Positions 1 to 9,440 of a DNA stretch of 64,000 nt are shown here, one piece after another. Source of the DNA: Akkermansia muciniphila (lineage in GTDB: Bacteria; Verrucomicrobiota; Verrucomicrobiia; Verrucomicrobiales; Akkermansiaceae); the NCBI RefSeq assembly GCF_040616545.1, contig NZ_CP156688.1, positions 2,046,001 to 2,110,000 of the forward strand, read 5' to 3'. Under the pieces are notes generated by a model. That model was not told the DNA's origin. It did not search any database and worked only from the letters and a program-made list of their open reading frames with translations. The first letter of the stretch is position 1. Every line of letters starts with the position of its first letter. A program made the position numbers and the translations under genes.

Positions 1-1
1 A

Positions 2-550
2 TTTCTGCTGGTTGTGGCGGTGGCCGCCCTGGCTCTGCTGACGTGGAGGAGAGGGTGGAGCTGGTGGAAGGGAGCTTCCGGACGGCGCATGTGCGTTTCC
101 CTGCTGTTGATGCTGGTGGCGCATGCCATGGCGGTCAGCTTTTTTGTGCGCGTCATTCCCGCCTGGCATGCCATGTTCTCCGCCACCGTACTGATGATGA
201 CGGGCATTCTGGGGCTGTACGGAGTGTGGCTGGATACCGTGCGGCGGCGCTGGATTCCGGCCTGCCTCCTGGCCGCTGCGGGGAGTCTGGCCTTGTGGGT
301 ATGCTCCGGGTATCTGGACGCCTTCCCGCGCATCCACCGCCAGTGCGGGGAACGGATAATCTTCATCCGCCATGAACTGGAAAAGGGCGAGAAGAACATT
401 GTGGTTCCCCCTTATGAGCCCGTGCCGCTGGCTCCTTATGTCTCCGTCATGTGGCGCATGGGCAGGGGTGACCCTGATGAATTCATCAACCGTTCCGTTG
501 CCCGCTATCTGGGGATTGAAAGTATCCGGGTAGCTGTTTCGGAGCATTGA
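2..550 (+). CDS. Multi-pass membrane protein, C-terminal part
   Basis: The reading frame is already open at the left edge of the window, so the N-terminus lies outside. About 182 residues are visible. Four hydrophobic segments occur in the first ~115 residues (LLVVAVAALALL, the MCVSLLLMLVAHAM region, FSATVLMMTGILG and PACLLAAAGSLALWV), followed by a ~65-residue soluble tail containing VVPPYEPVPLAPY and ending AVSEH. This layout, a membrane bundle then a short exported tail, fits large GT-C-type or DUF6056-like membrane proteins seen in Bacteroidota and Verrucomicrobiota surface-polysaccharide loci. That family assignment is from memory and only moderately likely. The gene at 43623 is a complete protein of the same general style. 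Confidence 0.6.
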   Translation, partial: FLLVVAVAALALLTWRRGWSWWKGASGRRMCVSLLLMLVAHAMAVSFFVRVIPAWHAMFSATVLMMTGILGLYGVWLDTVRRRWIPACLLAAAGSLALWVCSGYLDAFPRIHRQCGERIIFIRHELEKGEKNIVVPPYEPVPLAPYVSVMWRMGRGDPDEFINRSVARYLGIESIRVAVSEH

Positions 551-906
551 TTATTCTTTCCCGGGAAGTCCGTTTTCCTGGAAGCTCCAGGCGAATATAA
601 TATCTGTTAATGCGGCGTTGTTTTTCTTACCCATCCATCTCCATGAAATTCCGGTTTTTAACCTTCTTTCTGAGATATATAACCCCAGATTGAAAACTCG
701 CGTTCAGAGAAGCTGCAAAGGTGCTTATCAACTTGAAATGGAACAATATATCCCTATCCCGAAAGATTGAGACAGGGCCGGCAAAGCATCCACAGGGAGA
801 GTTTTCCCTTTCCGGGGGAAGGCGGTCATCCTGTTTTTACTGAGGGGGGGAGGAACCCGGCTTTTGGAGTTCCTCAACATTCAATTTATCTGACGGGGAC
901 GTTTGC
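551..906. other. Intergenic region, no gene seen
   Basis: This 356-base stretch lies between two convergent genes. It has mixed composition, stop codons in all frames and no strong hairpin followed by a T run. I see no RNA gene here. Confidence 0.5.
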
Positions 907-1626
907 TTAACGATTGATTTTGTTAGCGGATTTCCTTGTATGCTTTTGAGTCCAGGGACAATGTACCAGGCACTTCAAACAGGTGCTGCATCCATATACA
1001 TCAACTATTTCATCTCTTGAAATGGCCGGGCTCCACGTTTTCCCTTTCAAAACCTGTTTCTCGCAAATTTTCCTGCAAATATTGCAATTGCCGCACTTAG
1101 GTAAAAAAGGTTCGTGCAGTACGGTTTCCAACGGCGCATCGGTTAAAACCGTGCCAAGACATTGCGCCGCTCCGTATTCAGGAGTAATCAACAAGTTGTT
1201 TCTCCCAATCCACCCTAATCCGCCAAGCAAGGCAACTTTTTTATGAGGCAAAACAGATTCTTTTACCTCAAAATTGAATACTTCTTCAGCCGCCAATCCT
1301 GCATCGGATTGGGATTTGGCTTGATAACCTCTTCCGGCAATGAACCTGGTTAATTCATCCGCAACTTCTCCCGCCTTATGTTCAGTTTGCGTATATTCAT
1401 CATCATCAAAATTATAATGATCCTCTATCCGCGCCTGTACGTAATCGGGAGTATCAACTACCTTCGTGACATAATCCGCGGTCAGCGGAAATGCAAAAAC
1501 AATGGCGTTAGGGAGTTTTCTGTTTTGCTTTTCGTCTAAATGCGCTATGCTGACAAAGCGTACGAGTTTTGCTCCCCGGCTTGTTAATTCATGTTCTATC
1601 TCTTGATTCAAGTATTTCATGTTCAT
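907..1626 (-). CDS. QueG-like double 4Fe-4S cluster protein
   Basis: This 239-residue protein has two ferredoxin-type cysteine sets near the C-terminus: C178, C181, C184, C188 and C213, C216, C219, C223, the last followed by Pro. The region LGGLGWIGRNNLLITPEYG resembles the segment before the clusters in epoxyqueuosine reductase (QueG) and its relatives. True QueG is usually longer (about 310-380 residues), with an N-terminal cobalamin-binding DUF1730 domain and HEAT repeats, so this is better called an epoxyqueuosine reductase-like or double-cluster protein that probably transfers electrons to an unknown partner. The gene is visibly richer in A+T than its neighbours, suggesting transfer, perhaps from Firmicutes. 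Two possible starts (M1 and M3) are adjacent. It has no operon partner. Confidence 0.75.
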   Translation of the reverse strand: MNMKYLNQEIEHELTSRGAKLVRFVSIAHLDEKQNRKLPNAIVFAFPLTADYVTKVVDTPDYVQARIEDHYNFDDDEYTQTEHKAGEVADELTRFIAGRGYQAKSQSDAGLAAEEVFNFEVKESVLPHKKVALLGGLGWIGRNNLLITPEYGAAQCLGTVLTDAPLETVLHEPFLPKCGNCNICRKICEKQVLKGKTWSPAISRDEIVDVYGCSTCLKCLVHCPWTQKHTRKSANKINR

Positions 1627-2293
1627 TTTTTGTAACAGAGACGCAAATATCTGTTATCAACTCGGAAGACGGAGCTTCCTCCGGGTGTTGATATAAATCC
1701 CGAATGTAAATTGCTCTTCAATGTAATTGCCTGTCCGCGGCCAATCAAGATAAATATGGCGGATACACGCTATTTGGTTCATGGAATAATCCTTTAAACG
1801 CAAGGCGGCATATTCGCCCCAAGGGATTCTCATAAATGCCGGAGCCTTCAGGCTGCAAGGCGGTATGAGCGGCAACGCAGGGTGCAGGGAACAACGGTAT
1901 GGAGCGGATTTTCATTTTTCGTTGTGGTAACGTAGTGGCGGCGGAAGCTTGGCTTCTTATCGGAGGGCTGCCATTCCACGGCTCAAACGCCCCATGAAGA
2001 AAACGGGCGGCGGAACGTTTCGGGCGGCGCATGCCTTTCTCCCCCGGAGACAACTTCCGGCACGGCTTGTTGACCCTGGCGTTAACTGCTCCGGTTCTTT
2101 TATCGTGACGTCCGGCACCCCTTTCAGCGGAGAATGCATCTGTCCCTGTTGGGCGGTTTTTCAGGCAAGGATGTCTTCGGGGTGCCTGTTTTCCATTCCG
2201 GTTCGCCAGGCTGCGCGAGGTTTTTTCCCGTACGGATTAACACAGGAACGCAGGCGGAGCGGCAGGGGAAGTGTGCGGAGGGGGCCGGAGTCC
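1627..2293. other. Intergenic region with probable decayed coding remnants
   Basis: This 667-base gap between two genes on the minus strand has no convincing complete gene. On the minus strand, around 1660-1870, two overlapping frames carry protein-like but short segments, for example WGEYAALRLKDYSMNQ and HIYLDWPRTGNY. Stops and frame changes interrupt both. This looks like the end of a broken gene, but I cannot name it. The part at 1880-2290 shows nothing clear. Confidence 0.35.
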
Positions 2294-5200
2294 TTAAACG
2301 CGGATGGTTTCCTTCAAGTGAGTGGAAACGATGATGCACGTGATATGTTCCGGTGGTATTCCGGTAATTCTGGATACGATGCGGGCATAGGCGTTCAACT
2401 GGCCGGAGTGGCGTTCCTTCAGTTGTTCAGGGGATTCCGCGTGGTCCGTTTTGAAGTCCACGATGCAGGCGCTTCCTTCATGAAGGATCAGCCTGTCAAT
2501 CACGCCGGAAATCCAGCTGTTCCCGTCAATGGCCTCAATGCGCTGTTCCTTCATGATGCACGCCGTTTCAGGGGGGGTGAAGAGCTCCCGGATGGAGGGC
2601 GCCTCCAGGCAGGCGGCTACGGTGCGTTCCGCTTCCGTGGCGGGATGAAGGGCCCATTCCGGCTTATTCTCCTCATTCCAGCGGGTGATCCGCTCAAAGA
2701 CGGCGTGAACGGCTGAACCGAACGCGGCGGATTCCACATCCGCGGCATGCTTCCCTTCATGGGCCGCATTTTCTGACGCAGCCGGACCGGAGGGGGATAT
2801 CCGTTCCCTGATAACCGGCTGTTGCATGGGCCATTCGGGCATCTCTTCTTCCGTCCGCTCCCGTACCGTTTCCGTGAACTCCCCGTACCATTCGGGATGG
2901 CCGCAGGAATACAGGCATTCCGCTCCGGATTCCGGAAGGGTTTCCTCCGTGCCTTTTTCACAGGCCCGTGCCGCAGAACGGACAACCTTCCACATGGAGT
3001 CCGCAACCGTTTCCCCCTTGTCTTCCTTGTACGGGAGAATGACATAAGTAGCCCGTTTGGCGCGGGTGAGCGCCACGTACAGCTTGCAGAATCCGTCAAA
3101 CTGCTGCCGGGCGCGCCATTCCCGGTAAAGCGTCTCAAGCTGCGGAACGTTCGTGTAAACGTGCCTGGCAGGAGCCAGCACAATGCCCTCTATTTCTCCT
3201 TCCCGGTTCTTTTTGACAAAGTGGGTCAGGTGCCTTCCATCCGCAAAAGGGGCGTCCCTGCCGATCTGCGGCAGAATGACGATGTCAAATCCCAGGCCCT
3301 TGGATTTGTGAATGGTCATGATGCGGACGATGCCGCCGGCGGGGTCTTCCCGGCGGGTCAGGTCTTCCATGTGCCTGATCCATTCATCCAGGGAAATGCC
3401 CTTTTCATCCACCTGTTCCGCCTCATTCTTCCAGACGGCCAGGCGGTCCCGGTGGAATTCCGTCAGGACCGCCCCTCCCAGGGCCAGCCTGCGTTCCACC
3501 TCTTCCATGACGGTGGCGTAGCCGTCCCGTTCCAGCAGAAGGCGCCAGCCCTGCCAGCCCATGCCTTCCCGCCGTTCCAGCGTGACCAGGGGCTGGAGGG
3601 GGGAATGGGTGAGCAGCCCCGCGGTAAAAGGGTCTCCAGGCATGAGCAGCCAACGGAAAAAGTACAGCAGGTTTTTCCCCAGGGGGGAGTCCACGCCCAC
3701 GGGAACGTCGTCGCATACCTCCGCGGGAATGCCGTGGTCCGCCAGCCAGGTTTTAATGGCCAGAGCCTGGTTTTTCGTGCTGACCAGAATGGCGGTCTCC
3801 AGGCCGCGGCGCAGGGCTCCCGTGCGTTCCAGAATGTCTGCCGCCGCCTGGCACACCAGGTCGTTGGCCGTGGAAGCCTCCGCCTTGGGCGTCTGCCAGA
3901 TTTGGGCGGCTCCCGGCTTCCCCTCCAGGTGCGGCGCGCTCTGGTGCTCCGGATATTCCCCCCATTGCTCCAGGGCGGCGGGTTCGCAGTCCGGGGCTGT
4001 CCGGGCGTAGTCGCAAACATCGTTTACCAGGTCCAGTACGGGCTGCACGGAGCGGTAGGAGGTGGACATGCCGCGTTCTTCCAGGTCAAGCTGGATGGAG
4101 ACGGAGCGGAAAAGCTCCGGGTCCCCGCCGCGCCACTGGTACACGCTCTGCTTGATGTCCCCCACCACAAAGATGCTGCCTTCATTCCCGGCCTTGGATT
4201 CCGTCAGGTCTTCCAGAAAGGGCTTGATGACGCGCCACTGGGACTGGGACGTGTCCTGGAATTCATCCAGCATCCAATGGTCATACCGGCAGTACATGCG
4301 GTATTGCAGGTCTCTTTTCAGCTCCGGCGTCATGACTCCGTCCCCCAGCATGCGCGTGACGTCGTGGAACAGGAATCTCCCCTTGCTGCGGACCAGGGAG
4401 GAATATTTGCCTTCAAAGAGGCTTATCAGCCCGTGCGTGGCGCGGGTGCGGTGCAGCGCCTGCAGCACCTCCATGCGCAGCCAGCTCTGGATGAGCTCTT
4501 CCAATGGGGGGGACCAGAAATCCCGGAATTTCTCACGCGCCTCTTCCATGGTGATGTTCCAGGCGGAACCTCCCTCCGTGCGGAAGCGCACGCGGCCCAG
4601 CCTGGCGTACCGGGAGAAGCCGTTCAGGAAGCGCAGGAACATCTCCTTGCTTTTGGCTCCGTTTTTTCCTTCCGGCGCGGGGGCTTCCTGCGCCCTGAAG
4701 GCCAGGGCATGCAGGAGGGCGTCAAACTGTTCCAGGGGAACGGGGGGGGCCAGTTCTTCCGGCGTAAAGCCCAGCGCGGCGGGGTTTCCCCAGGTTCCGG
4801 CGTCCGGTTCATCCAGAAAAAGTTCGTGGTAGGTATGGAGACGCCGCATCATGGAATCCTCCGCATCCGCGGCTTCCGCATCGGAATCCGCTCCGGAGAG
4901 GAAGGCGTCTTCAAAGTTCTGCCTCCGTTCCCGGTCCCCGGAACATTCCCGGTACAGGGAGAGCAGGGCTTCGCGGCGCGCCAGTTTTTCCGCCGTGGGG
5001 TCAATCATGCTGAATCCGCTGACGCCCAGTTCAAAGGTGCTGGCGGAGGCGATCTGGGCGAACAGGCTGTCAATGGTGCAGAGGTTGAGGCGCGCCAGAT
5101 TCTGCACCAGGATGCGGAGCAGGTGGCGGAAACGCTCGCGGTGAAGGTTCTCTGCCCGCCATGAATCCGGCGCTCCGGGCCAGATGCCGGGTTCCCCGGG

Positions 5201-5455
5201 CGTTCCCTTGATGACCGTCCATAGCTGTTCTTTCAGCCGTGCCGCTCCCGCCTCATCCGTGGCGCCCGCCGCCAGGTCCGTCAGGATGCGGTCCTTGAAT
5301 TCTCCCGCCGCCTTCCGGGTGAAGGTGATGGCGATGAGCCGTTCCGGATGGTTCCCGTGGTTCAGGGCCAGCAGCCCCAGAAAGCGCAGGGAAAGCTGGT
5401 AGGTTTTTCCCGTTCCGGCGGATGCGGAGATCAGCATGTTGGTCAGGGAGGACAT
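2294..5455 (-). CDS. addA: ATP-dependent helicase-nuclease subunit AddA (UvrD/RecB-like)
   Basis: This 1053-residue superfamily 1 helicase processes double-strand DNA ends for recombinational repair with its AddB partner. Visible motifs in order: Walker A SAGTGKT at residues 12-18, the Q/Ia region ITFTRKAAGEF, Walker B MLDEFQDTSQSQW (~390), motif III VVGDIKQSVYQWRGGDP, motif V MTIHKSKGLGFD, motif VI YVALTRAKRATYV, and a C-terminal PD-(D/E)XK nuclease with IVDFKTDHAE and a downstream QLNAYARI. The length is a little below the ~1200 typical of AddA. Its start follows the stop of the upstream addB gene by one base, so the two are surely translated together. AddA rather than RecB is favoured by the partner: a second nuclease protein, and no RecC or RecD nearby. 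Confidence 0.9.
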   Translation of the reverse strand: MSSLTNMLISASAGTGKTYQLSLRFLGLLALNHGNHPERLIAITFTRKAAGEFKDRILTDLAAGATDEAGAARLKEQLWTVIKGTPGEPGIWPGAPDSWRAENLHRERFRHLLRILVQNLARLNLCTIDSLFAQIASASTFELGVSGFSMIDPTAEKLARREALLSLYRECSGDRERRQNFEDAFLSGADSDAEAADAEDSMMRRLHTYHELFLDEPDAGTWGNPAALGFTPEELAPPVPLEQFDALLHALAFRAQEAPAPEGKNGAKSKEMFLRFLNGFSRYARLGRVRFRTEGGSAWNITMEEAREKFRDFWSPPLEELIQSWLRMEVLQALHRTRATHGLISLFEGKYSSLVRSKGRFLFHDVTRMLGDGVMTPELKRDLQYRMYCRYDHWMLDEFQDTSQSQWRVIKPFLEDLTESKAGNEGSIFVVGDIKQSVYQWRGGDPELFRSVSIQLDLEERGMSTSYRSVQPVLDLVNDVCDYARTAPDCEPAALEQWGEYPEHQSAPHLEGKPGAAQIWQTPKAEASTANDLVCQAAADILERTGALRRGLETAILVSTKNQALAIKTWLADHGIPAEVCDDVPVGVDSPLGKNLLYFFRWLLMPGDPFTAGLLTHSPLQPLVTLERREGMGWQGWRLLLERDGYATVMEEVERRLALGGAVLTEFHRDRLAVWKNEAEQVDEKGISLDEWIRHMEDLTRREDPAGGIVRIMTIHKSKGLGFDIVILPQIGRDAPFADGRHLTHFVKKNREGEIEGIVLAPARHVYTNVPQLETLYREWRARQQFDGFCKLYVALTRAKRATYVILPYKEDKGETVADSMWKVVRSAARACEKGTEETLPESGAECLYSCGHPEWYGEFTETVRERTEEEMPEWPMQQPVIRERISPSGPAASENAAHEGKHAADVESAAFGSAVHAVFERITRWNEENKPEWALHPATEAERTVAACLEAPSIRELFTPPETACIMKEQRIEAIDGNSWISGVIDRLILHEGSACIVDFKTDHAESPEQLKERHSGQLNAYARIVSRITGIPPEHITCIIVSTHLKETIRV

Positions 5456-5456
5456 T

Positions 5457-8330
5457 TCAGAAGGGAAGGTGGGGGGTGAAGTTAAGGCCCAGCAGGTCCT
5501 GAAGGGTTTCCCGCCGGGAGGCCATCAGGTCCTTAAACACGTCATAGGAGGGCGGGTTCCAGCCCAGCTCCTCCGCAGTGATGAGGCCGCGGCCTTCATG
5601 AAGAAGCTTCATCAGCTCCGCCGTCCAGGCGCGGGCGCTGTCCAGCGCGCATTCTTCATAGCCGGGCATGGGGTCGTGAAGCGTGTCCCAGGCGGAAAGG
5701 CCGATGTCCAGAGGGTTGGCGGGAAGGGCGTAATACGCCGCGGAAGGATGTCCGCCATAGGCTTCCGTGGCCCACAGCACGTAGACGGGCAGTTGGAGGT
5801 CCTTCCAGCGCGCGTGCACCAGCCTGCCGTTTTTCTGGCGTCTGGTATAAGGGCGCAGGGCGGGGGAAAGCAGGGACAGGGCATCCGGGCGTCCGATGGT
5901 TTCCAGATGCTTTCTTTCACAGGAGGCGGCCGCCCCCGTCTTGTAGTCAATGACGCGCACGCGGCCGTCCGCGTGGCGGTCAATGCGGTCAATGCGGAAC
6001 TTCATGGGGAAGCCGCCCAGGGACCAGTCTTCCACCTGGTGTTCAAAGGCGGCGCAGCACCAGCCGTCCTGAAGGTCCTGCAGGTGCTGGACCGCGTAAA
6101 CGGAAAGCCTCTGCTCCATGGAGCGCTTTTGCAGAAGCAGGGGCATGAGGGGATTGGAACCGTATTGCTTCCGGAAGGTTTCTTCCAGTACCTCCGTGAT
6201 GGCGTCCTGAAGGGCGGCGGCGCTCATGCCGTCTTTCAGGGAGGCGTGCTCCCGACAGAAGCATTCCAGCACGTCGTGAAGCATGGTGCCCAGTTCGTTG
6301 ACGGCCATGTCCTCCTTGTCCGGCAGGAACTCCTCCTCATTCATGTGCAGGGCTTCCCTCATCCAGAAGCGCATGGGACAGGCCAGGAACCTTTTAAGGA
6401 CGGAGGGGGAGAAGGGCAGGCCCTTCTCCTTCCAGGGATTTTTGTAACCGGGCGCCATTGTGCCTATGTCCGTGGCGGCTTTCCACCCTTCCGCGGGCTG
6501 GAGGTGCCAGTTGCCGCGGCGGTAGGGGAGCGGCGCGGGGGCCTCGCTGATTTCCCGGAAAAGCTGTTCCACGCGGCGCGGCAGTTCCGCCTCCGGGCAG
6601 CGCATGAGCAGGGAGGAGGGCGTCAGCGGATCATTTCTGCTGCTGGTGCGGGAGAGGACGATGGTGAGGCTTCCCTCCCGTTTGCGGGAATGGAGCAGGG
6701 CGGTCAGCAGGAAGCTGTCCCTGGCCTTTTTCCGGTTGAAGGAATCAATGCCCAGGGCTTCCCGGAGCTCCTCCGGCATGAACTGGTCGGAAACGCCGCC
6801 TTCCGGCACGGTCCCTTCATTCAGGCCCGTCAGGATGAGGTGTTTTTCCGGGCGGAAGTGGACTTCCATCCACCCCAGGGAATCCAGCACGGCGTGCGCC
6901 TTCCTCCTGTTTTTGACGCGCAGGGGCTGAAGGCACTTCATCAGCAGCTGGAGGGCCGTTTCCGGCCTGGAAAAGGCGGTTGAGCGCTGCTGCAGCCGCA
7001 CGAGGCCGGAAAGGCAGGAATGAAGCATTTCCATGGCCTCCGTTTCCGGCCCGTAGGCCTCCGCCAGGGCCGGGAACCATTCCAGCAGCCGTTCTCCCAG
7101 CATGCCGGGCTCCGTCATCCGGTCCCTCCATGCCAGAACAGCCCGGATGGAGGGGAGGGCGGCGGGATAAAATTCCTTCAGCCTGGAAAGCAGGTACTCT
7201 TCCGATTCCGGAAGAAACTTCTGCTGGATTTTATCCAGCGCGGCGCAGCAGTACTGCTGGTTATGGATGCCCAGGGAGGCGCACAGCAGGGAGGAACGCG
7301 CCAGGCTGAAGACGGGGCGGGCCGCCCCCTTTTCTTCCAGGGCCTGCCGGAGATGGCGGAGCAGGTCCATGACGCCGGTTCCGGCGAAGGGCTTTCCTTC
7401 CGGATTGTGGAGCCCCCAGCCGTACTCCCGCAGGCTGGCGTCCAGTGCCACGTTCATGTCCGGATCGCACACGCCCAGGGCCACGTCCGGCGTTCCTCCT
7501 GCCGCCGTGCCGGCGATGATCCGGCACGTTTCTCCGGCCAGCCGGGAGGGATTGGCCGTGATTCTGATCTGGGCGTCAAGGATGGGAATGGGGCAGTGGC
7601 TCCAGAATTCCGGAATGGGGGAGCCCCATGAATCAAAGGAGGCGGCTTCCTCCTCCGGCGCGTGGATCCATATCTCTACGGGAACTCCGTTTTGTTCCGC
7701 GTGCTGGAGGGCCTGGCGCAGGGGGCGCGGAACGTCCGCCACGCATGCCAGGATGATGCGGCCCCCCGTTTCACGCAGTGCGGCCACGAGATGGGCCGGA
7801 GCCCGGGCTTCCACGGCGGTTCTGTCCGCAAGCTGCCAGCCTTTCAACTGTTCCGCGCAGTATTCCGACAGGCGGTCCATGTCCGTCCAGCGTTCGTCGC
7901 GGCCCGCGCAGGATTCCTGCGCCATGCCGCAGGAAATGCCCTGGTTCGCCATGGCGTGTTTCAGGCATTGCAGGCTGCCGGCCATTTCCAGCATGCTGGA
8001 GAAATCCTCCGGCATGTTCCGGGGGAACAGGCGCGGATAAAGGCGGTGGGGAGAAGTACCGAGCGCTTGAAGGTACGCGGCCAGTTCTTCCAGGCCGGAG
8101 GCCGTTTCCTCCTTTTCCTCCATCCGGGGAAACTGGTCCGCCGGAATCACCTGGGGGGAGAAAACGGCCTGGCCGTCGGAAATGGAGGCAAGGTATTCCC
8201 TCAACTGCCTGCCGGATTCCCGCGTGGGAACCAGCACCAGATGCCGGTGAAAATGCTCTCCCAGGGAAAGCAGGCGCTCCGCTACGCTCCGGCAGGCCGG
8301 TTTGTCCCAGGATAAGAAAAGTCGGTTCAT
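5457..8330 (-). CDS. addB: AddB-like PD-(D/E)XK nuclease, partner of AddA
   Basis: This 957-residue protein is encoded immediately upstream of addA in the same transcript. The N-terminal part (RHLVLVPTRESGRQLREYL) has a helicase-like fold without a proper Walker A, as expected of an AddB-type second subunit that scans DNA rather than hydrolysing ATP. The C-terminal part holds FLACPMRFWMREAL and the nuclease motif VRVIDYKTGAA with acidic and lysine residues in place. I do not see the C-terminal CxxCxxC set that holds the 4Fe-4S cluster in Bacillus AddB, so this may be a cluster-free variant. Start 8330 gives MNRLFLSWDK; no stronger upstream start is seen. Confidence 0.85.
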   Translation of the reverse strand: MNRLFLSWDKPACRSVAERLLSLGEHFHRHLVLVPTRESGRQLREYLASISDGQAVFSPQVIPADQFPRMEEKEETASGLEELAAYLQALGTSPHRLYPRLFPRNMPEDFSSMLEMAGSLQCLKHAMANQGISCGMAQESCAGRDERWTDMDRLSEYCAEQLKGWQLADRTAVEARAPAHLVAALRETGGRIILACVADVPRPLRQALQHAEQNGVPVEIWIHAPEEEAASFDSWGSPIPEFWSHCPIPILDAQIRITANPSRLAGETCRIIAGTAAGGTPDVALGVCDPDMNVALDASLREYGWGLHNPEGKPFAGTGVMDLLRHLRQALEEKGAARPVFSLARSSLLCASLGIHNQQYCCAALDKIQQKFLPESEEYLLSRLKEFYPAALPSIRAVLAWRDRMTEPGMLGERLLEWFPALAEAYGPETEAMEMLHSCLSGLVRLQQRSTAFSRPETALQLLMKCLQPLRVKNRRKAHAVLDSLGWMEVHFRPEKHLILTGLNEGTVPEGGVSDQFMPEELREALGIDSFNRKKARDSFLLTALLHSRKREGSLTIVLSRTSSRNDPLTPSSLLMRCPEAELPRRVEQLFREISEAPAPLPYRRGNWHLQPAEGWKAATDIGTMAPGYKNPWKEKGLPFSPSVLKRFLACPMRFWMREALHMNEEEFLPDKEDMAVNELGTMLHDVLECFCREHASLKDGMSAAALQDAITEVLEETFRKQYGSNPLMPLLLQKRSMEQRLSVYAVQHLQDLQDGWCCAAFEHQVEDWSLGGFPMKFRIDRIDRHADGRVRVIDYKTGAAASCERKHLETIGRPDALSLLSPALRPYTRRQKNGRLVHARWKDLQLPVYVLWATEAYGGHPSAAYYALPANPLDIGLSAWDTLHDPMPGYEECALDSARAWTAELMKLLHEGRGLITAEELGWNPPSYDVFKDLMASRRETLQDLLGLNFTPHLPF

Positions 8331-8526
8331 GGTATAAAAGCTGAACTCCCCGGAGACCGGGGAAAGAGCGGAGAATACGGGAGCATGCTACATCACCGGG
8401 ACGGATTTTCCCATACATTTTTTCATGACTGCCGGGGATGGGGCATGGCGGCATCCGGATTCAGCACGATGGAAGCGGCGGCATACGGGGAACAGCTCTT
8501 TCTCCTCATGCTCTTATGCCTGTAAC

Positions 8527-9387
8527 TTATTTCCCGGAAAGAGCGGAATCCAGCAATCTGAACATCCAGTCCCTGACGTGGGAGAACCGGAATCCGGATT
8601 TTTCTGCACGGTCCAGGCAGAGGCTGTAATCTCCTATTCCATTGTAGGGCGCCGGGTCTCCTCTCTCGTCAAGAACAGGCGCCTTTCCCGTCCGCGCCTC
8701 CATATAAGCCAGCATTTCCCTCAGGGAAACGGTTCCTTCACTGGCGGCATTGAGGGTTCCCTGCGCCTGGTTTTCCGCCGCAAAGGCCAGCAGGCGCGCT
8801 GCTTCCTCCACGGGAATGAAGCTCATTCGGCTGTCCGGGTTGTCAATCATCATGGGACGTTCCGCCAGCAGGTGCTCCACATAAAATTGCAGCCTGCGGG
8901 TGTTGTCTTCCGGTCCCATGATGACCGGGAAGCGCACGGCGAGGGTTTTCCGGGAGGCGTATTCCCGCGCCAGGACGCTTTCTGCGGCGCGTTTCCCCTC
9001 CGCGTAAGAGATGTTTTCATGCCCGGTCCGGGAGGGTGAGTATGTTTCTGCACGGAAATCCTCTTCCCGGAGACCGGGGCGGAGCGTGTAAACGGCGGCG
9101 GAAGACGCCATCACGTAAAGGCCGCAGGAGACAGCATCCAGAACTGTGGAAACGTCCCGGGCACCATAAGCCAAGTTGTCGTAAACCACATCATAGCTTG
9201 TTTCCCGGAGTGCCGCAGCCATGGAACATGGGGCCGTCCGGTCAACCCGTATACGGTGCACGCGGTTCCCAAAGGCGTCACGGGTAATCCCCCGTGCGGC
9301 GATGGAAACCCGGTGGCCGTTTTTCAGCAGGGCGTTCACCAGACGGGTTCCCAGAAATCCCGTTCCTCCCAAAACAAGCGCATTCAT
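8527..9387 (-). CDS. NAD(P)-dependent sugar epimerase/dehydratase-like protein
   Basis: This extended short-chain dehydrogenase (286 residues from this start) begins with the Rossmann motif MNALVLGGTGFLGTRL (GxxGxxG). Later come YDVVYDNLAYGARDV, the serine region ASSAAVYTL, and SYAEGKRAAE, in which Y and K stand in the catalytic YxxxK pattern. Such proteins oxidise or epimerise nucleotide sugars; the substrate is unknown. Start choice: ATG at 9387 places the nucleotide-binding strand at the usual N-terminus. A second ATG at 9441 adds 18 residues, overlaps the stop of the upstream transporter gene as TAATG and has an AGGA upstream, so translational coupling from 9441 is a real alternative. Confidence 0.82.
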   Translation of the reverse strand: MNALVLGGTGFLGTRLVNALLKNGHRVSIAARGITRDAFGNRVHRIRVDRTAPCSMAAALRETSYDVVYDNLAYGARDVSTVLDAVSCGLYVMASSAAVYTLRPGLREEDFRAETYSPSRTGHENISYAEGKRAAESVLAREYASRKTLAVRFPVIMGPEDNTRRLQFYVEHLLAERPMMIDNPDSRMSFIPVEEAARLLAFAAENQAQGTLNAASEGTVSLREMLAYMEARTGKAPVLDERGDPAPYNGIGDYSLCLDRAEKSGFRFSHVRDWMFRLLDSALSGK

Positions 9388-9440
9388 TTCTGTGTGCTGG
9401 CGGACGGTTGCGGAAGGCTGTTTTCCGGCCTTCCCGATCA

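Noticed and set aside
5436-6983. Long plus-strand open frame opposite addB (515 codons), and similar ones at 2822-5164, 11946-13262, 13995-15386 and 16874-18388
   Set aside because: Antisense shadows in G+C-rich genes: low-complexity Gly/Arg/His/Pro composition, no domains, and the opposite strand has clear homology.
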